Part shown: in pieces, positions 1 through 11,072 of the stretch
How positions within the stretch are numbered: the first letter of the stretch is position 1
Layout of the letters: each line of letters starts with the position of its first letter
Assembly: GCF_036711975.1 (NCBI RefSeq)
Contig: NC_091966.1
Span: forward strand, 28,279,501 to 28,343,500
DNA from: Onthophagus taurus
Lineage: Eukaryota > Arthropoda > Insecta > Coleoptera > Scarabaeidae
DNA length: 64,000 nucleotides
Direction: 5' to 3'
Notes under the pieces: generated by a model
What the model saw: the letters and a program-made list of their open reading frames with translations, nothing else
The model's database searches: none
Told to the model about the DNA's origin: nothing
Position numbers and translations under genes: made by a program

Positions 1-830
1 GTGGGAAGAGAAGAGGTTTGCAAATCGGTAAACATATCCTACACGAACACTACAATGATAACGGACTTAGACTATTGGATTTCGCAACATCAAATAACCT
101 CCACAAAAGTCAACGATGTTTGAGCATAAAAATATGCATAAGTAGACTTGGGTTATGAATGACGAGATAACGAGAAACCAGATTGATATCGACGATAAAA
201 GTTTACGCGGCCTGGATGCAGACAGTGATCACTTTCTGGTTAGAGGTAAATTCAGAGAAAGTATCTCAAAGCAAAAGAACAATACTTCAAACAACAGCTG
301 CCGAGGTGGAACATAAAGGCTTCAAAAACAAAAAAAAACTTAATATCGAACAACTCTGGAGACTACATTGGAATCAGTAGCATATCAAAACGTTGTGGGA
401 AACAATAAAAAATTCAATGACTCACCGTATGCAAACCACCGTAGGCAAACGAAAGAATACAAAAAAGAGAAAATGGTTTGACAATGACTGCGAGAGTATC
501 TTAAAGCTAAGAGGCCAGGCTCGACTACTAATGCTGCAAGATCCAAACGAACAAAATACACAGGAATACAGAGATTCCAGGAATAATACAAGAAAAACAA
601 TAAGATCCAAAAAAGGAGGAGAATATTCTCGAAGAACCAGAGTTAAATAGAATAAACAACAGAACTAGACTCTTTTTCCAGAAAGTAAAGAGTATGAAAA
701 ACGGCTGTAGATCCAGAGGTGGAACTGCAATCAAGAATGACAAGGTGATAAAGAAGTAAAACCCGCAGAAGATATTTTCTCGAAAATAAAAAAAATTACA
801 AAAATATTTCACAAAATGCTTCTTTATGGA
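1..830 (+). mobile_element. RTE-like LINE remnant (endonuclease C-terminus and linker)
   Basis: Frameshifted remnant of an endonuclease/reverse-transcriptase LINE. Bases 1-160 encode the end of the apurinic-type endonuclease domain, including NDNGLRLLDFATSNN, a signature of RTE-like insect elements. The following DSDHFLVRGKF-like stretch is split over two frames at about 210-260. The frame at 393-650 carries the linker between endonuclease and RT, with KKRKWFDNDCESILKLRGQA and then a basic coiled region. The reading dissolves near 830, before the RT. Several stops and frame changes show that it is dead. The 5' part lies outside the window. The clade call rests on remembered family patterns. 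Confidence 0.75.
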
Positions 831-839
831 AACTCAGTT

Positions 840-1650
840 AATAGCGTCGAAGATATAAACAGAAACTGTCAGAAAATAGAAATAAGCATAGAAAACGCAA
901 CGACAGAAGTACTAGGGAATCACAGTATACAGCAACCGAGATAATAACAGAACACCGGGTTCTGCCAAGAAATAAAAGATAAATGTGAGGAAAAACGAAA
1001 GGCCACCCCTGAAGCCCACGAAACCTATAAACTAGTTCGAAATAAAACGAACTTGTTAGTCTGTGGGCGTTTTCGTTTTGTATGTGATCAGACGTTGGCT
1101 CGTTGTCATTCTGGATGAAATTGCAGTGACTTGATTCCGGAGTCTCTTGTGCATGAGAATTCTGTGTTTCTAATGGTACTATTTCCTTCAAGGACGAAAC
1201 GGTCGAATTGTTTTCAGATTCACTGGAATCAGAATATGAGTCTTCTTCTCGTGGAGTAGCACACACTGAAGACTGTGTCTCATTTGTTGTATGGAATACA
1301 GCTAAATTAGCAAAAGCCTTATCAGGAATAACTTCTAACTAACTTCTCCGAAATCAGTCTTCTTCAAGTTGCTGGCGTTGTTCAAATCATAGAACAACAG
1401 AATTTTTCCCATTCCCAAAGGTTTCAAATGGTTTGAAGACCGCTTACTATAACGTTATATTAGCAGCACTTGCGATGTTGGCATTCCAATTAGATGACGC
1501 TCCATTAAACATCAGCACCACTTTTTCGGCTACCTTTGGCAAAGTGGCCAAGCCATCTGATGAAAATAGCCGTTGTTATACAGTCTCTGCTGCTTATGGC
1601 AGTCTTTGCTTTACCCATTCTGGCTTCAAACAATTGCTACTAAAATATTA
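840..1650 (-). pseudogene. pogo/Tigger-like DDE transposase remnant
   Basis: Read on the minus strand in pieces, this matches the second half of a pogo-type transposase. Around 1550-1600 lies an IFIRWLGHFAK helix (usual form FLKWLEHF). It is followed in another frame by VLMFNGASSN at the place of the second catalytic Asp (usual form LLLDNHSSH), so the Asp reads Asn. Next come ANITL and VFKPFETF (usual form VFKPLKTF) near 1430-1500. The acidic, Ser-rich tail follows in the long frame ending near 1040, after a stretch reading VIPDKAFANLAVF. Frameshifts and stops make it non-functional. The 120-aa frame on the plus strand here is only its shadow. Confidence 0.6.
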
Positions 1651-1799
1651 TACCCTTGTTTGCAGCTATTCAAGGGAAGTGAAGTGCTGTAAACTGAGAT
1701 TTAAATTGTATTATTTGAAAATAATAACAAAGTATAAACGTAATATCGTTCAATTTACACAGCATGTTTTCAGAAGAATCTTAGACAGATGACATTTTA

Positions 1800-2335
1800 A
1801 ATAAATACATTACCTGGTGTATTCGGTGCAACTATAAAAAAATGCCATCATAACGCCGTTACCAATCGTTCATAACTTGCTCTAACATTGCTTTGTGATT
1901 GAATAACAGAACAGCGATCCAATGGAAAGTCGTGATCGAGTAACAGTTTAGTAATAGTCGCGGTAGGAACGTTTACTTTGTTATAACCCTGTTACTTACT
2001 AACAGTGAAAAAGTAACAGTTCGTGAAATATCCTACAACACTAAAACTTGATACCAAGAGACATATTACCTGACGGCAGAAGAACTATTGGACGCACAAG
2101 AAAAATATGAATTGAACATGCTTTAGCCTATTTTAGAAGAAGCAAGATGTTAAGATTGAAATTTCATGGCTGAATTTTTTTATGATCTTAAATGCCATTG
2201 CTTTAAGTAAAATAATAATTGGGCTTATAAAAGATTGTTCCAAAAAACAGTAACTTTCCTAAAATTGATTCTTCTTTGGAAAAATTAAAAGAAAAATAAT
2301 AAATAGTTCTGACAATCATAACAGCTTAGGCCCCA
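1800..2335. other. Intergenic, no recognised feature
   Basis: AT-rich sequence without a convincing ORF. The short words gtaacag and gttactta recur in both orientations around 1935-2030 but make no clear element. Nothing else was seen. Confidence 0.4.
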
Positions 2336-2339
2336 GTTG

Positions 2340-3290
2340 GCCCTTTGTACATCCCTACAATTTACAGTTCATTCAAGGCTCAGAAAACCAGCCCAAGGAT
2401 CTAATATAGAACAGAAGGGTATGTTCTTTATGTCCGAAATTTGGGACCATGGTACTCCAAAAATAGATTCCCTTAAATACGCGAGGTTGGGGGTGTGTTC
2501 ACCAGCTTCATATAGAACATAAGCTCACGTAACCTGCAGTATCCGGTCAGGAAGTGGGTGAGGAGCCTCAAGTCACTTTTTGATTTTCCCAGGAGCTGAG
2601 TTGATCTCTTCCGGTCAGGGTAGAGCAGAGGTTTTTTGTACTGCAGTCTCATCCCATCTATCGCAAAAAGTTCGACGAGAAATGGAGTTGATCAGCTTGT
2701 TCCCATGATCGTGTCCCTTATTTTCGGTATGTCCTTCCCGCTACTTTATCGTGACGTTGTGACCGACAGGACTTCACTAACGATGATGTAGTGCGATGCC
2801 TACTAAGCGCTAGCATAGCCCGTCTGCTATCAGTGCTTGCAACGTTACTGCTAACTTTTTTGAGTCGATGATCACATTAGCTGCTATATTCATAGCAGTT
2901 ACTTCAGCCTGAGGAATCGTGCAGTACGACCCTAGCTAAATGAAAAGTTGCAACTGGAGATCGTGCGAGAAAATTCCTGCTCCGGAGCCTCCAGCCTTCT
3001 TTAATCCATCAGTGTAGATGGTCAGCGTTTTACCTGCGTTAAAGTTGCTCTGGGGAATCGTCTCAATGCCAAAGTGTGGCCTGTTTAAGAAAGTAGGTGT
3101 GAAGGGTTGTTTACGAACAGCCTAACTTCAGAGTTCGTTCCGGACTATTCCCATTTTTACAACCTACTTATTATCCACTGATCGCAATCGAAGCAACGCC
3201 AGCACGGCCACCTCCCTGATAAAAATATCTAGGGGCAGCACGTTCAGCAAAGTCTCCATCGCTATCGGGCTGACAATCATATTATTTCTT
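2340..3290 (-). mobile_element. LINE ORF2 C-terminus with RNase H domain (remnant)
   Basis: On the minus strand this reads as the 3' part of a non-LTR retrotransposon ORF2. From high to low coordinates there is an RT tail with repeated Leu/Arg (ALLRLRSVDNK-like), then the RNase H start KTLTIYTDGLKKAGGSGAG with the catalytic Asp in TDG near 3000. The later RNase H helix with QAEVTAMNIAAN follows near 2880-2920, and then a FCDRWDE...HFLTGYCRL segment typical of the region after RNase H in R1/Loa/I-like elements. Stops interrupt it several times. Its 5' edge, about 3290, abuts the end of the SMYD4-like gene. Confidence 0.7.
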
Positions 3291-3306
3291 TAAAAATGTA
3301 ACCATA

Positions 3307-5088
3307 CTAAATACTTTTGAGAAAAATAATTGAAGAATTAAGTAATAAATTAAAAAACTTACAAACATCTATATTGTGTTGACTGTACACAAAAATTTCT
3401 TTATACTCGCTCAACGCACTTATTTTTTTGCATTTGTTACATATAAACGCTATATTTTTTTCAATATTACTTATACTTTCCATATATTTGAGGTTTAAAT
3501 AGAATTCGCAGTCACTTTTTTCAATCGGTTTAACAGTTTTTTCACAATGGAAACATTTAAAAACATTCAAAGAGGCCTAACACAAAAAATGTTAACTTAA
3601 AAATATTATTAAAAAGTAGTACAAATTACTTACAGCGTTAAAACATTTCTTACAACAACAATCATTTACGTCAGTTCTCCATTTAACAGTTATTTTATCA
3701 CCAACAGAAATATCCTTAATCGCTTTTATTACTAAATAATTACCTAAAACGCTAAAATAATTTAAAAATTTATTTTTGTATACGTTTTCGATTATTTTAT
3801 TAAATTAACTTACAACCAATCTGTATTTGGATGAGGATCATTAAGAAAATATCGTGTAGAAAGAAAAATCGCATCGGCAATAAACTCAGCTCTATTCTGC
3901 GCAGGAATTCCATGATATAAAACTTGTTTGATTTGAATCGAATTTTGTTGGAATTGATAATAATACTTTAATAAAGATCCTCCAATAATCGAATACAATT
4001 TGAATTGATCTTTATTTTTGTACTTTGGAAATTGAACGATCCACTCAAAAAAGCTGGTATGAACTAATAAGTACACAACGACTTCAACGCAATTCTAAAA
4101 GGAGAAATTAAATGGAACAAAAACCAATAAATATTTTCTTTGGTACTTTTAAAAAAGAAAACAATTTCTTTTTGTCTTCATCCAGTTTATAAGGAAGATT
4201 TTGAAAATGTTCAATATTATATTCCTTTTCGTAATAATTTTTCGAAATCGCGCCTTCTACAAATTGCAACTCAAAGAAAAGCATTCGCATTGCAACGTAA
4301 TGAATGTCGTTTTTAGGGAAAAAACCTCTTTGCAGTCCAAAACATTCCCAACGATGATATTCGTTCCATGAATAATAACGACAGTTATATCCACAAAAGA
4401 AGATAACATCGCAACCAGGGCAACTTTAACAAAAATTAATTATTAAAAAGATGTATTATGAATTTTAAAATTATTACGTTACGAAATATTGAATAGCTTT
4501 CAAACAATGATGACATCGATAAATATCTTCCCTAGCAGGTATTTCATATTGAGGATGATTTGGAAGAATCGCGGCTTTTTCAAGCAATAAAACATCCCCC
4601 TGATTAATATTCTTTTTAGCAACCAAACCATCAGAAAAATTTTTTTTATTTCTAAAAATTAATACTTAAAATGAATTTTTAAAGATGTCTGTTTCTTACG
4701 CAAGTTTTAATTTAGCTGAAATATGCGGTAACATAAAATTATTTCCGCCAGCTAGTTCTGGGAGTATTAAATTTGGGTCTGGTACATGAAATAGTTTAAA
4801 TCTTCTTTCAGGAAGTGGTTGTAATTGCCCAAGATTATCAATCTTTTCGATTTCTGTTTTCAATTTACCACCTTTACTAAAATTTAATTTAGGATATACA
4901 ATTTTTTAATATAAAAAATTTTTGTTGGTGATCCATCTGAACTTGCACATGCGTATACTGTATCAAGAACGGATGATTCGTACTACGCATGCGTAGTTAC
5001 AAGAATTTTTAACAGTAAATTAATAGACTTACTTTAAACTAATTAAATATGATCCAAATAATTCCTCCTCTCTTGATATATCTTCCAT
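3307..5088 (-). CDS. SMYD4-like SET and MYND domain protein, probably 3'-truncated
   Basis: Seven coding exons on the minus strand: 5088-5033, 4876-4700, 4651-4478, 4423-4147, 4094-3814, 3751-3634 and 3576-3363 (or on to a stop at 3307 if unspliced). All join in phase with short GT-AG introns, giving about 432 aa plus a tail. The order of parts is an N-terminal helical region with a LPELAGGNNFMLPHIS stretch, the first SET strand pair (DGLVAKKNINQGDVLLLEK), a MYND zinc finger split by an intron (YRCHHC, then CPGCDVIFFCGYNC, His and Cys following), a GIAHLALR-like helix, the second SET half, and a Cys-rich post-SET (CCCKKC, then CFHC and CNKC). The usual NHSCxPN of SET proteins reads NDPHPNT, so its His and Cys are missing. 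Known SMYDs methylate lysines; this copy may not. The C-terminal TPR part normal for SMYD4 is absent and a LINE remnant follows at about 3290. The start was chosen as the first ATG, reading MEDISREEE. Confidence 0.83.
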
Positions 5089-6030
5089 TTTCGTTATGTT
5101 ATATAGACTAAATTAAATTTCGATTAGAGAAAATATATAAAAGAGTTGAGACATAACCTATAATTACTTCACCACATTAGATTTATATATATAAATTATT
5201 ATTTCTTTAATAAATTTACCACATTTTATTTACTTGCACACAACAACCAATTTAAAACATAAATGTTACTTACCTTTGTCAGTCTTATGTATTTGATATC
5301 TAAAGATTTCTTAAAGAATTCTCACCACCATGTGCAACCACTTGCAAAGTATAACGGGTTACAACTTGTAAACGATCACGGAGTCGAATAGCAACTATTG
5401 GAAGTCTACAGGAATCCCCTCTCTTTCTATTCAACTTTTAAATAAACAAAAAACTATTTTAAAAAAAAGCTCTTATCTACTGGTATAAGTGAGAATTAAA
5501 AGAATGGGACGATAAGGATATCAAAAGAAATAAATACCTACGTTCTCTGTTCGATAATCGAGTTCACTTTATTTGGAATAAGAAGAGGTTGATAGATAAG
5601 GTTTCTATGAGCAAATGTTTTATAAATTAACTTTCTTAAAAATAAAAATATAAAAAGTTGTAGAGGGTTTGAAAATATTTCGAAGAAGTTTTTTAAAAAA
5701 GATCTTTTATTTGAATCTCAAGAGCCTATAACATGAAAGGAAACTATATCTTTTTAGAAGAGTAAACATTACGAAATTAAAAGCTAATATGAATAAGCCC
5801 TAAAGACACCATGTACTAGTTTTTTTTTAAATTAAGAAAAAAAACATGTTCTTATGAGAATCTACAACCTGTTTAAACTAGAACAAAATATAAAAAGTTA
5901 ACTGTTATTTCTTCAATTCCAAAGAGTTTATTTTATATAACTCATAAAAAAAATCATTTAAAAATGAACTTCCTAGTAACAAGCAGGCACCACACATGAT
6001 ACAAATTTAGTTGCGTAATTTGTGTCGATT
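5089..6030. other. Upstream region of the SMYD4-like gene
   Basis: AT-rich DNA holding the presumed promoter and 5' UTR of the minus-strand SMYD4-like gene. A short TATA-like word lies about 20-25 bp before the ATG on the minus strand, too close to be a standard TATA box. No ORF or repeat was recognised. Confidence 0.35.
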
Positions 6031-6934
6031 CTAATATACAGGTGGCCTATTGAAAACGACCTGCCAGGGGAAGATGTTATCGAAAAAAACGTGAAACACA
6101 AGTTTGTTTCTCTTCAAAGTTAGTACCACCAACATCCATATACACTTATAAATTTTGTTCAAATTTTTGCCTAACATTTTCCAGCATTTCAATAGCACCA
6201 ATAATGCACTGTCGTAACTCTTCCAACGCAATCGCACTCGGTAGCATAAACTTTTGATTTTAAAAGCTCCCATTAAAAAAATCTAAAAGGGAGAGGTCTG
6301 GAGATCTGGCTGGCCATTCTTCAGCACTTCTTCAAGCTATCCATCATTGACCAGGAAACTTTTTATCTAAGAAGTCCCTAACAGCAACGACATAATGCGG
6401 TGGAGCACCATCTCTAGAAAAATAAATATTGTTCCGAGTATCTTTCATCGTTCTCAACAATGTCAATTAAGGTAGAGTACACCAAGTTTTCCAATATTTT
6501 AAGTTACCGTTCTCTTGTCAAACTGCCGTCTATAACGATTGATCCAATGATGCGATCTCCAAAAATACCTGCGAAACATTGAGTTTTTGTGGAATTTGAA
6601 TGTGTGCTTCATGAAAAACATAAGAGTTTTTGTCTGACCAGTATCAACAATTATGATGATTCACAGTAGCATTTAATAAGAAAAAACTTTCGTCACTAAA
6701 ACAAATATTAAGAAGAAATTGCCTGTTGTCAATTATTTTTTGAGAAATATTTTCGCAAAATTGCAGGCGCCCGGACATAATCTCCTTCATTCAATTCATG
6801 AATTAAGTTTACTTTATAAGGATGGAATTTGAAGTTTTGCAGAATTCGTTGAATAGTTGTTTTAGGAACATTAGTAACTGCAGCTATTTTTCTTTTACTT
6901 ACAGATGAATCTGCACTAACTTGCCCTATTACTT

Positions 6935-7327
6935 TCATTTAGCAATGGTAGAATCCAGGTTCATCGTAAGTTTTATAATGTAAATAAAAATCTTAAATAC
7001 AATAAAATGTTTGATTTTATTTATATATCGGTGTAGTCACTCGTGAGTGACGTCATTTGACATACGTAACGTGTCTTTTCTAATAATAATGTTTTTAGTC
7101 CACGGAAATACGACTAAATCTGTGATTATTACGTTTTCCTCATAGTTTATATTTTCCACACATTCTTTTTTCTTAAAAGATAGTTTACGTTTCTCTCTCT
7201 TTTTTCGTATACTCCTTTAGAGGTGCCTGAAGAGGGAAACTGTCGGTTTCCGAAACAATTTGTAGCACCGATATATAAATAAAATCAAACATTTTCATTG
7301 TATTTAAGATTTTTATTTACATTATTC
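6935..7327 (+). mobile_element. 393-bp nested insertion with inverted repeats and hammerhead-like motif
   Basis: This segment interrupts the mariner transposase and is bounded by the 9-bp direct repeat CTATTACTT (6926-6934 and 7328-7336), best read as a target-site duplication. Internal arms at about 6977-7034 and 7265-7325 are inverted copies of about 58 bp (AATGTAAATAAAAATC-type sequence). Between them lies a hammerhead-like fold at 7222-7269. The right arm begins exactly where the predicted ribozyme would cleave. This suggests a small non-autonomous retro-insertion related to Penelope-like elements, not a DNA MITE, but no coding sequence is present to prove it. Confidence 0.6.
7222..7269 (+). 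ncRNA. Hammerhead-ribozyme-like motif 1
   Basis: The parts are in hammerhead type I order: stem I GGTGC (7222-7226) with GCACC (7265-7269), core CTGAAGA (7227-7233), stem II GGAAAC/GTTTCC with a 5-nt loop, core GAAAC (7252-7256), loop AATTT, and the cleavage triplet GTA (7262-7264). One unpaired base sits between the first core and stem II, which is not canonical. Position 7 of the core is A, which is allowed. Hammerheads are known in Penelope-like elements. Activity is not shown. Confidence 0.45.
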
Positions 7328-8050
7328 TATTACTTCTAGGTTTGTGAGTTCATTGATCACAGAAAATTTACGTTCAGGAAGCTTCAGTTTTTCGGAACTT
7401 ATGTACCAAGTCTAGAATGTACTTATGACGAACACGCCTATTAGGATGTAGGTTATGGAATAAACGTGCTGTTTCATAAACATTTTCATGATTAAAAGAA
7501 AAGGGCTCTCAATTTCAACTCTTTCGGCAATTGTATACACCATAATTAATGTAAAAATCTATTCTAATTAAACAACAAAAATCGAAACGTTCTTTGTTCA
7601 GGCGTGATAACAGTGCAATGCAAAATCCGCAAAGGCATGATTTGGAGCACCGTATTGTAAATAAATTTTTATTACCTACCTTTTTATTACTTTCTCAATG
7701 AATAACATGTTTCTTTTTTAACTTTCTTATCAGAAATACTTTTTATGTTTAGTGAATATTGAGAGGTGGTGTATTTTTAATGCCGAATATTTCGAAAATA
7801 AATTGTTCTAACAAATTTTTACTGATGTCTCAGTAAAAACAAAACTTATAATATGATGTATCGCTTGACCAAACTTCCCATTTGAAAAAATTTGAGGATG
7901 ACACCCCCGTTGAGGAGGGTAAAGTTTGGGGTACAATTTTTGCGTCAAAAGTTGTCCCCCTGAGAAACAAACTTGACGTGTTTCAGGTTTTTTTCGATAA
8001 AATTTTCCGTGGCAGTTATGCTCTTCGTTTTCAATGGGCCACCCTATATA

Positions 8051-8270
8051 CATATATACAGTGATATAGGAAAGTAGCGGATGTAGGCGATAAAAACATT
8101 ATGAACTGTTTATGGAAAAATCCCTGAAACGGATCTAATGATTTAAAATTTTGTACAATTTGTTGGTGTAGTTTTTAAATTTTTTCCGTCATTTTTAAAT
8201 AAGTTATGAATGATTTATTTTTATTACGGAATATGAAAGGGGATTATTTTCTGAATCATGTACAGTCAAT
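8051..8270. other. Spacer between two mariner remnants
   Basis: AT-rich DNA of about 220 bp; no ORF or repeat was recognised beyond the TA-rich stretch next to the mariner end. Confidence 0.3.
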
Positions 8271-9125
8271 ATTAATATCGGGTACAAAAGAAAATTTGGG
8301 AGAAACATTACTTTAAAGTTTAACTACTTCCAATTTGTTTACATGATACAAATGACAGTAGTCATGAGTAACTATGAGTAATTATTTTAAACAATTGTCT
8401 AAGTGTCAGAAACTGATTTAGTAAAGCTTATTGAAGTGTGGTGGCGCGCCATCTTGTTGGAATAACTGCCGTTGGAAGAATTGAGTTGGTCAAAAAATGA
8501 TCAAAAATGATCAAAAAATCTAAACATCTTTGTCCAGTTAAGGTTTCCTCAAAAAAGTAAGGACCCAGGATAGTATCCCGTACTATTTCGCTCTACACAT
8601 TGATTTATTACGGATAATGGGTATGCGACTTTCTGGGCCAATGTGGATTTTGGGTAGCCCAATACCAACAATTTTGTCTACTTACTTGTCCACTCAATGT
8701 AAATGTTCCCTCTTTAGAAAAAATTATGTTTTTGACAAAGCCTTCGTCATCGTTGCAAAATTGTTGTTGCAAAAACTACGATTCATTGCTCGTGAATGGG
8801 TGGTAAATACAGGAATGATATATTGCTGTTTTTAAAATTTTGTGAATCATTGATTTGCTAATGTGCAAATTTGACCCAATACCTCTTACAGTAACATGAG
8901 AGTTTTCTTGTCCAGCCAAAACCTCGTTTTGATGAACCGCCTCTGAAACATTTGGTGGGCCAGACTTCGAGAAATCTCGTAGTAAATCTCGTTTTAACAC
9001 TTCGGAAACTGTTTAAAATAATTGGTTACCATAGTTACTCATGGCCACTGATATTTTTATCATGTCAATAAATTTGAAGTAGTTAAACTTTAAAGTAATC
9101 TCGCAAATTTTCTTATGTAATCAAT
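8270..9125 (-). mobile_element. Second mariner-like element, internally deleted
   Basis: Inverted repeats of about 115 bp lie at 8278-8397 and 9003-9121, sharing TTACTTTAAAGTTTAACTAC and an AAGAAAATTTG outer part. Minus-strand coding remnants run from about 9000 down to 8440. They begin with the helix-turn-helix part (FSKSGPPNVSEAVHQN, then VRGIGSNLHISKSMIHKIL), followed by NPHW and EIVRDTILGPYFFEETLTGQ, the block before the second catalytic Asp. The catalytic C-terminal third is missing and the reading is frameshifted. At about 0.85 kb it is shorter than a full mariner. It is a different lineage from the element just to its left, judging by its terminal repeats and protein. Confidence 0.72.
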
Positions 9126-10188
9126 ATTAATATTGTCTGCACTAGATTCCATTGGTACCATTTCCACCATTGAATCAAATTCAAACTTTCTCTTCAAAAT
9201 CAACGATTTTAATTAAACGATTTAGCATAGTATTTTTTTCAATAATAGTACTGTTTATGTGTCCGTTGCAGTTTGTGTGGCGATGACAATTTAAATTGTT
9301 CAATGATTCACGAGCTCACAACGATTTTCTTTTTACATGCCGATTGTTCAAAAACGTACTGATTGCTTCATTAAACTGTTCTTTAGATACAAATTCGTAT
9401 TTTTATAATAAAGTGAGGTAAAGGGCAGTGGTAACAAGCAAAACATTTCTGACTTGTTTGTTTCATATTTTCACTAAAATAGTTAAGGGATTTGAAGGGA
9501 CTTACTTTTTTCAGGGAAATTATCTATCCATTTCAAATTCCTATTTTCATCATTTCCCTTTTACATACACATTCTGACTGAATTCAGTTTACGTTGAGTC
9601 GCTGTACTGGTTGGTTCAAAATGAATGCTAATGAAATGATTTGTGTATGTATATTACGCTCTGGAACATATGCAAAACACTTTTTAAACCACTGTTGAAA
9701 AATAATTGCAGTTACCTATCTTTTCCTGTCTCTTTGGTAACTCGGTGTCGATCCAACTATCGCAACTAACGCAAACTCACCAGATCCCTAACTTTGAGAA
9801 CTTTGTTCGTTTAAGTCAATTATTGTATTCCCAAAGACGAAACAGTTTACGTTGTACACCTTTACACATGTTCTTATTTATTGCATTATACATGTTTTGA
9901 CAATTTTGGCAAGCAACTTCTATAAAAGCTATTTAAACTCCTTACTTTTAATAATTTTTTATTTGACCTAAAAGATTTAACACATTTTTATCTCAACTTC
10001 ACACATTTGTTGAAACTGTAAAACTTTAATTTCGATTGTAAATATAAATAGTAATTGGTTTGAATTAAAGGAATATAATTAAATTACTTTAAATACAGAA
10101 ATACAGAATGGAAGGTTTTAAATTAGAAATCACTTGTTAACATAAATGGCCATAATTCCTTTTCTTTTCATGGTCATTGTTAGAAGAG
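9126..10188. other. Intergenic and 3' region of the six-exon gene
   Basis: AT-rich DNA. On the minus strand near 9340-9415 a short frame reads KYEFVSKEQFNEAIS, probably a transposon scrap that I cannot name. The stretch next to 10188 should hold the 3' UTR of the minus-strand gene; no clear AATAAA was seen in the first 150 bp. Confidence 0.35.
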
Positions 10189-11072
10189 TTATGGATCTTC
10201 GTTTTCATCTTCGACACTTCGAAATATATCGCAAATTCCACCAAAACACCTCGACCAACAATTTCTAAGGTTAAATAAGTTTTTATTGGTTCAGATAGAA
10301 ACTAATTACACAATTCTTACAGTTTATTTCTGCTATCCCCATCTTCATCATCTATACTAAAATATTTTAAGATATTTATGAATAAGACTAATTGCTGTAT
10401 TGTTTTAAAATAACTAAATTACATTTCATCTCCGTGTTTTACTTTCATAAATTTACTACAATAACAAAGACTAAAGACATTATAAAAAATGCAGGAGTTA
10501 TTATACTCACTGAAGATCAATCACACGTGGAAGATCGCTGTAATAGAAACATGATTTAGTTTAGTTGTGAAAATTCTGATAATTTCTTATATGATACCAC
10601 AATTCTTAAAATTGTCTAAAATGTTATGTAATCAAAATCGAATAAAATATTTGAGTAAAATATTAATTGTAGTGTAAAATAAGAAGATTATTTGGTTATG
10701 ATAATACGAAAAGTTGTATCCTTACTCAAAAATACTCATAGAATCCAGCGATTCAGTAATTTTTAAGGCTATCAGCGTATCTGATCTAGAAGCATTAAAC
10801 AAGTAATTTATTTCTTATTAATATTTTGTACTTACGCAACATCGTAAATTTCTTTTAGTTCATTATCAACAACTAAATATCTAACTTGTTTATTAGTTGT
10901 TCGATTAATATTTCCAGTGGAATACTTCCTATGTTGGCAAAAAATTACTTATGACATCTTACATTAGCTGATTTACTTACTTAACTGGTATGTTCAAATT
11001 TTTATTCTTATTCTTTTTGAACCGATTGGAAAATTCACGAAATTTTGTAGGAATTGTCTTTAAAGGAGGCAT
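10189..11072 (-). CDS. Hidden six-exon gene for a 127-aa protein of unknown function
   Basis: Six small exons on the minus strand, 11072-10981, 10928-10836, 10785-10726, 10537-10511, 10356-10321 and 10264-10189, join in one frame to 384 nt including the stop. Donors are gtaagt, gtaagt, gtaagg, gtgagt and gtaaga, and acceptors end in ag. Intron phases agree at every junction, which is unlikely by chance. The fourth exon is only 27 nt. The product begins MPPLKTIPTKFREF and has a Lys/Asn-rich stretch at residues 19-27. A middle part contains QVRYLVVDNELKEIYDVA; a short Cys/Trp-rich block, NCWSRCFGGIC, stands near residue 110, and the tail is acidic (VEDENEDP). There is no signal peptide or membrane segment. 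I do not recognise the family. Exons of this size cannot show as long ORFs. Confidence 0.68.

Larger units (their letters stand above)
6035..8050 (-). mobile_element. mariner-like transposon, dead, with nested insertion
   Basis: Both ends carry inverted repeats of about 90 bp. The left end reads TACAGGTGGCCTATTG; the right end, reverse-complemented, reads TATAGGGTGGCCCATTG. TA dinucleotides lie outside both. The minus-strand transposase is broken. The N-terminal helix-turn-helix region lies at about 7330-7545 (HPNRR-like). It resumes after the insertion as VSADSSVSKRKIAAVTN at 6938-6840, then HELNEGD, then FSDESFFLLNATVNHHN near 6700 with the first catalytic Asp. RDGAPPHYVVAVRDFLD near 6390 holds the second Asp, and WPARSPDLSP near 6310 the third region. 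Stops and frameshifts are common. The family is known for TA target duplication; activity is excluded here. Confidence 0.8.

Noticed and set aside
1433..1792. 119-codon plus-strand frame, at first read as a copia RT (LAALAMLAFQLD)
   Set aside because: The opposite strand gives a better and longer match to a pogo-type transposase; the plus frame lacks every copia landmark.
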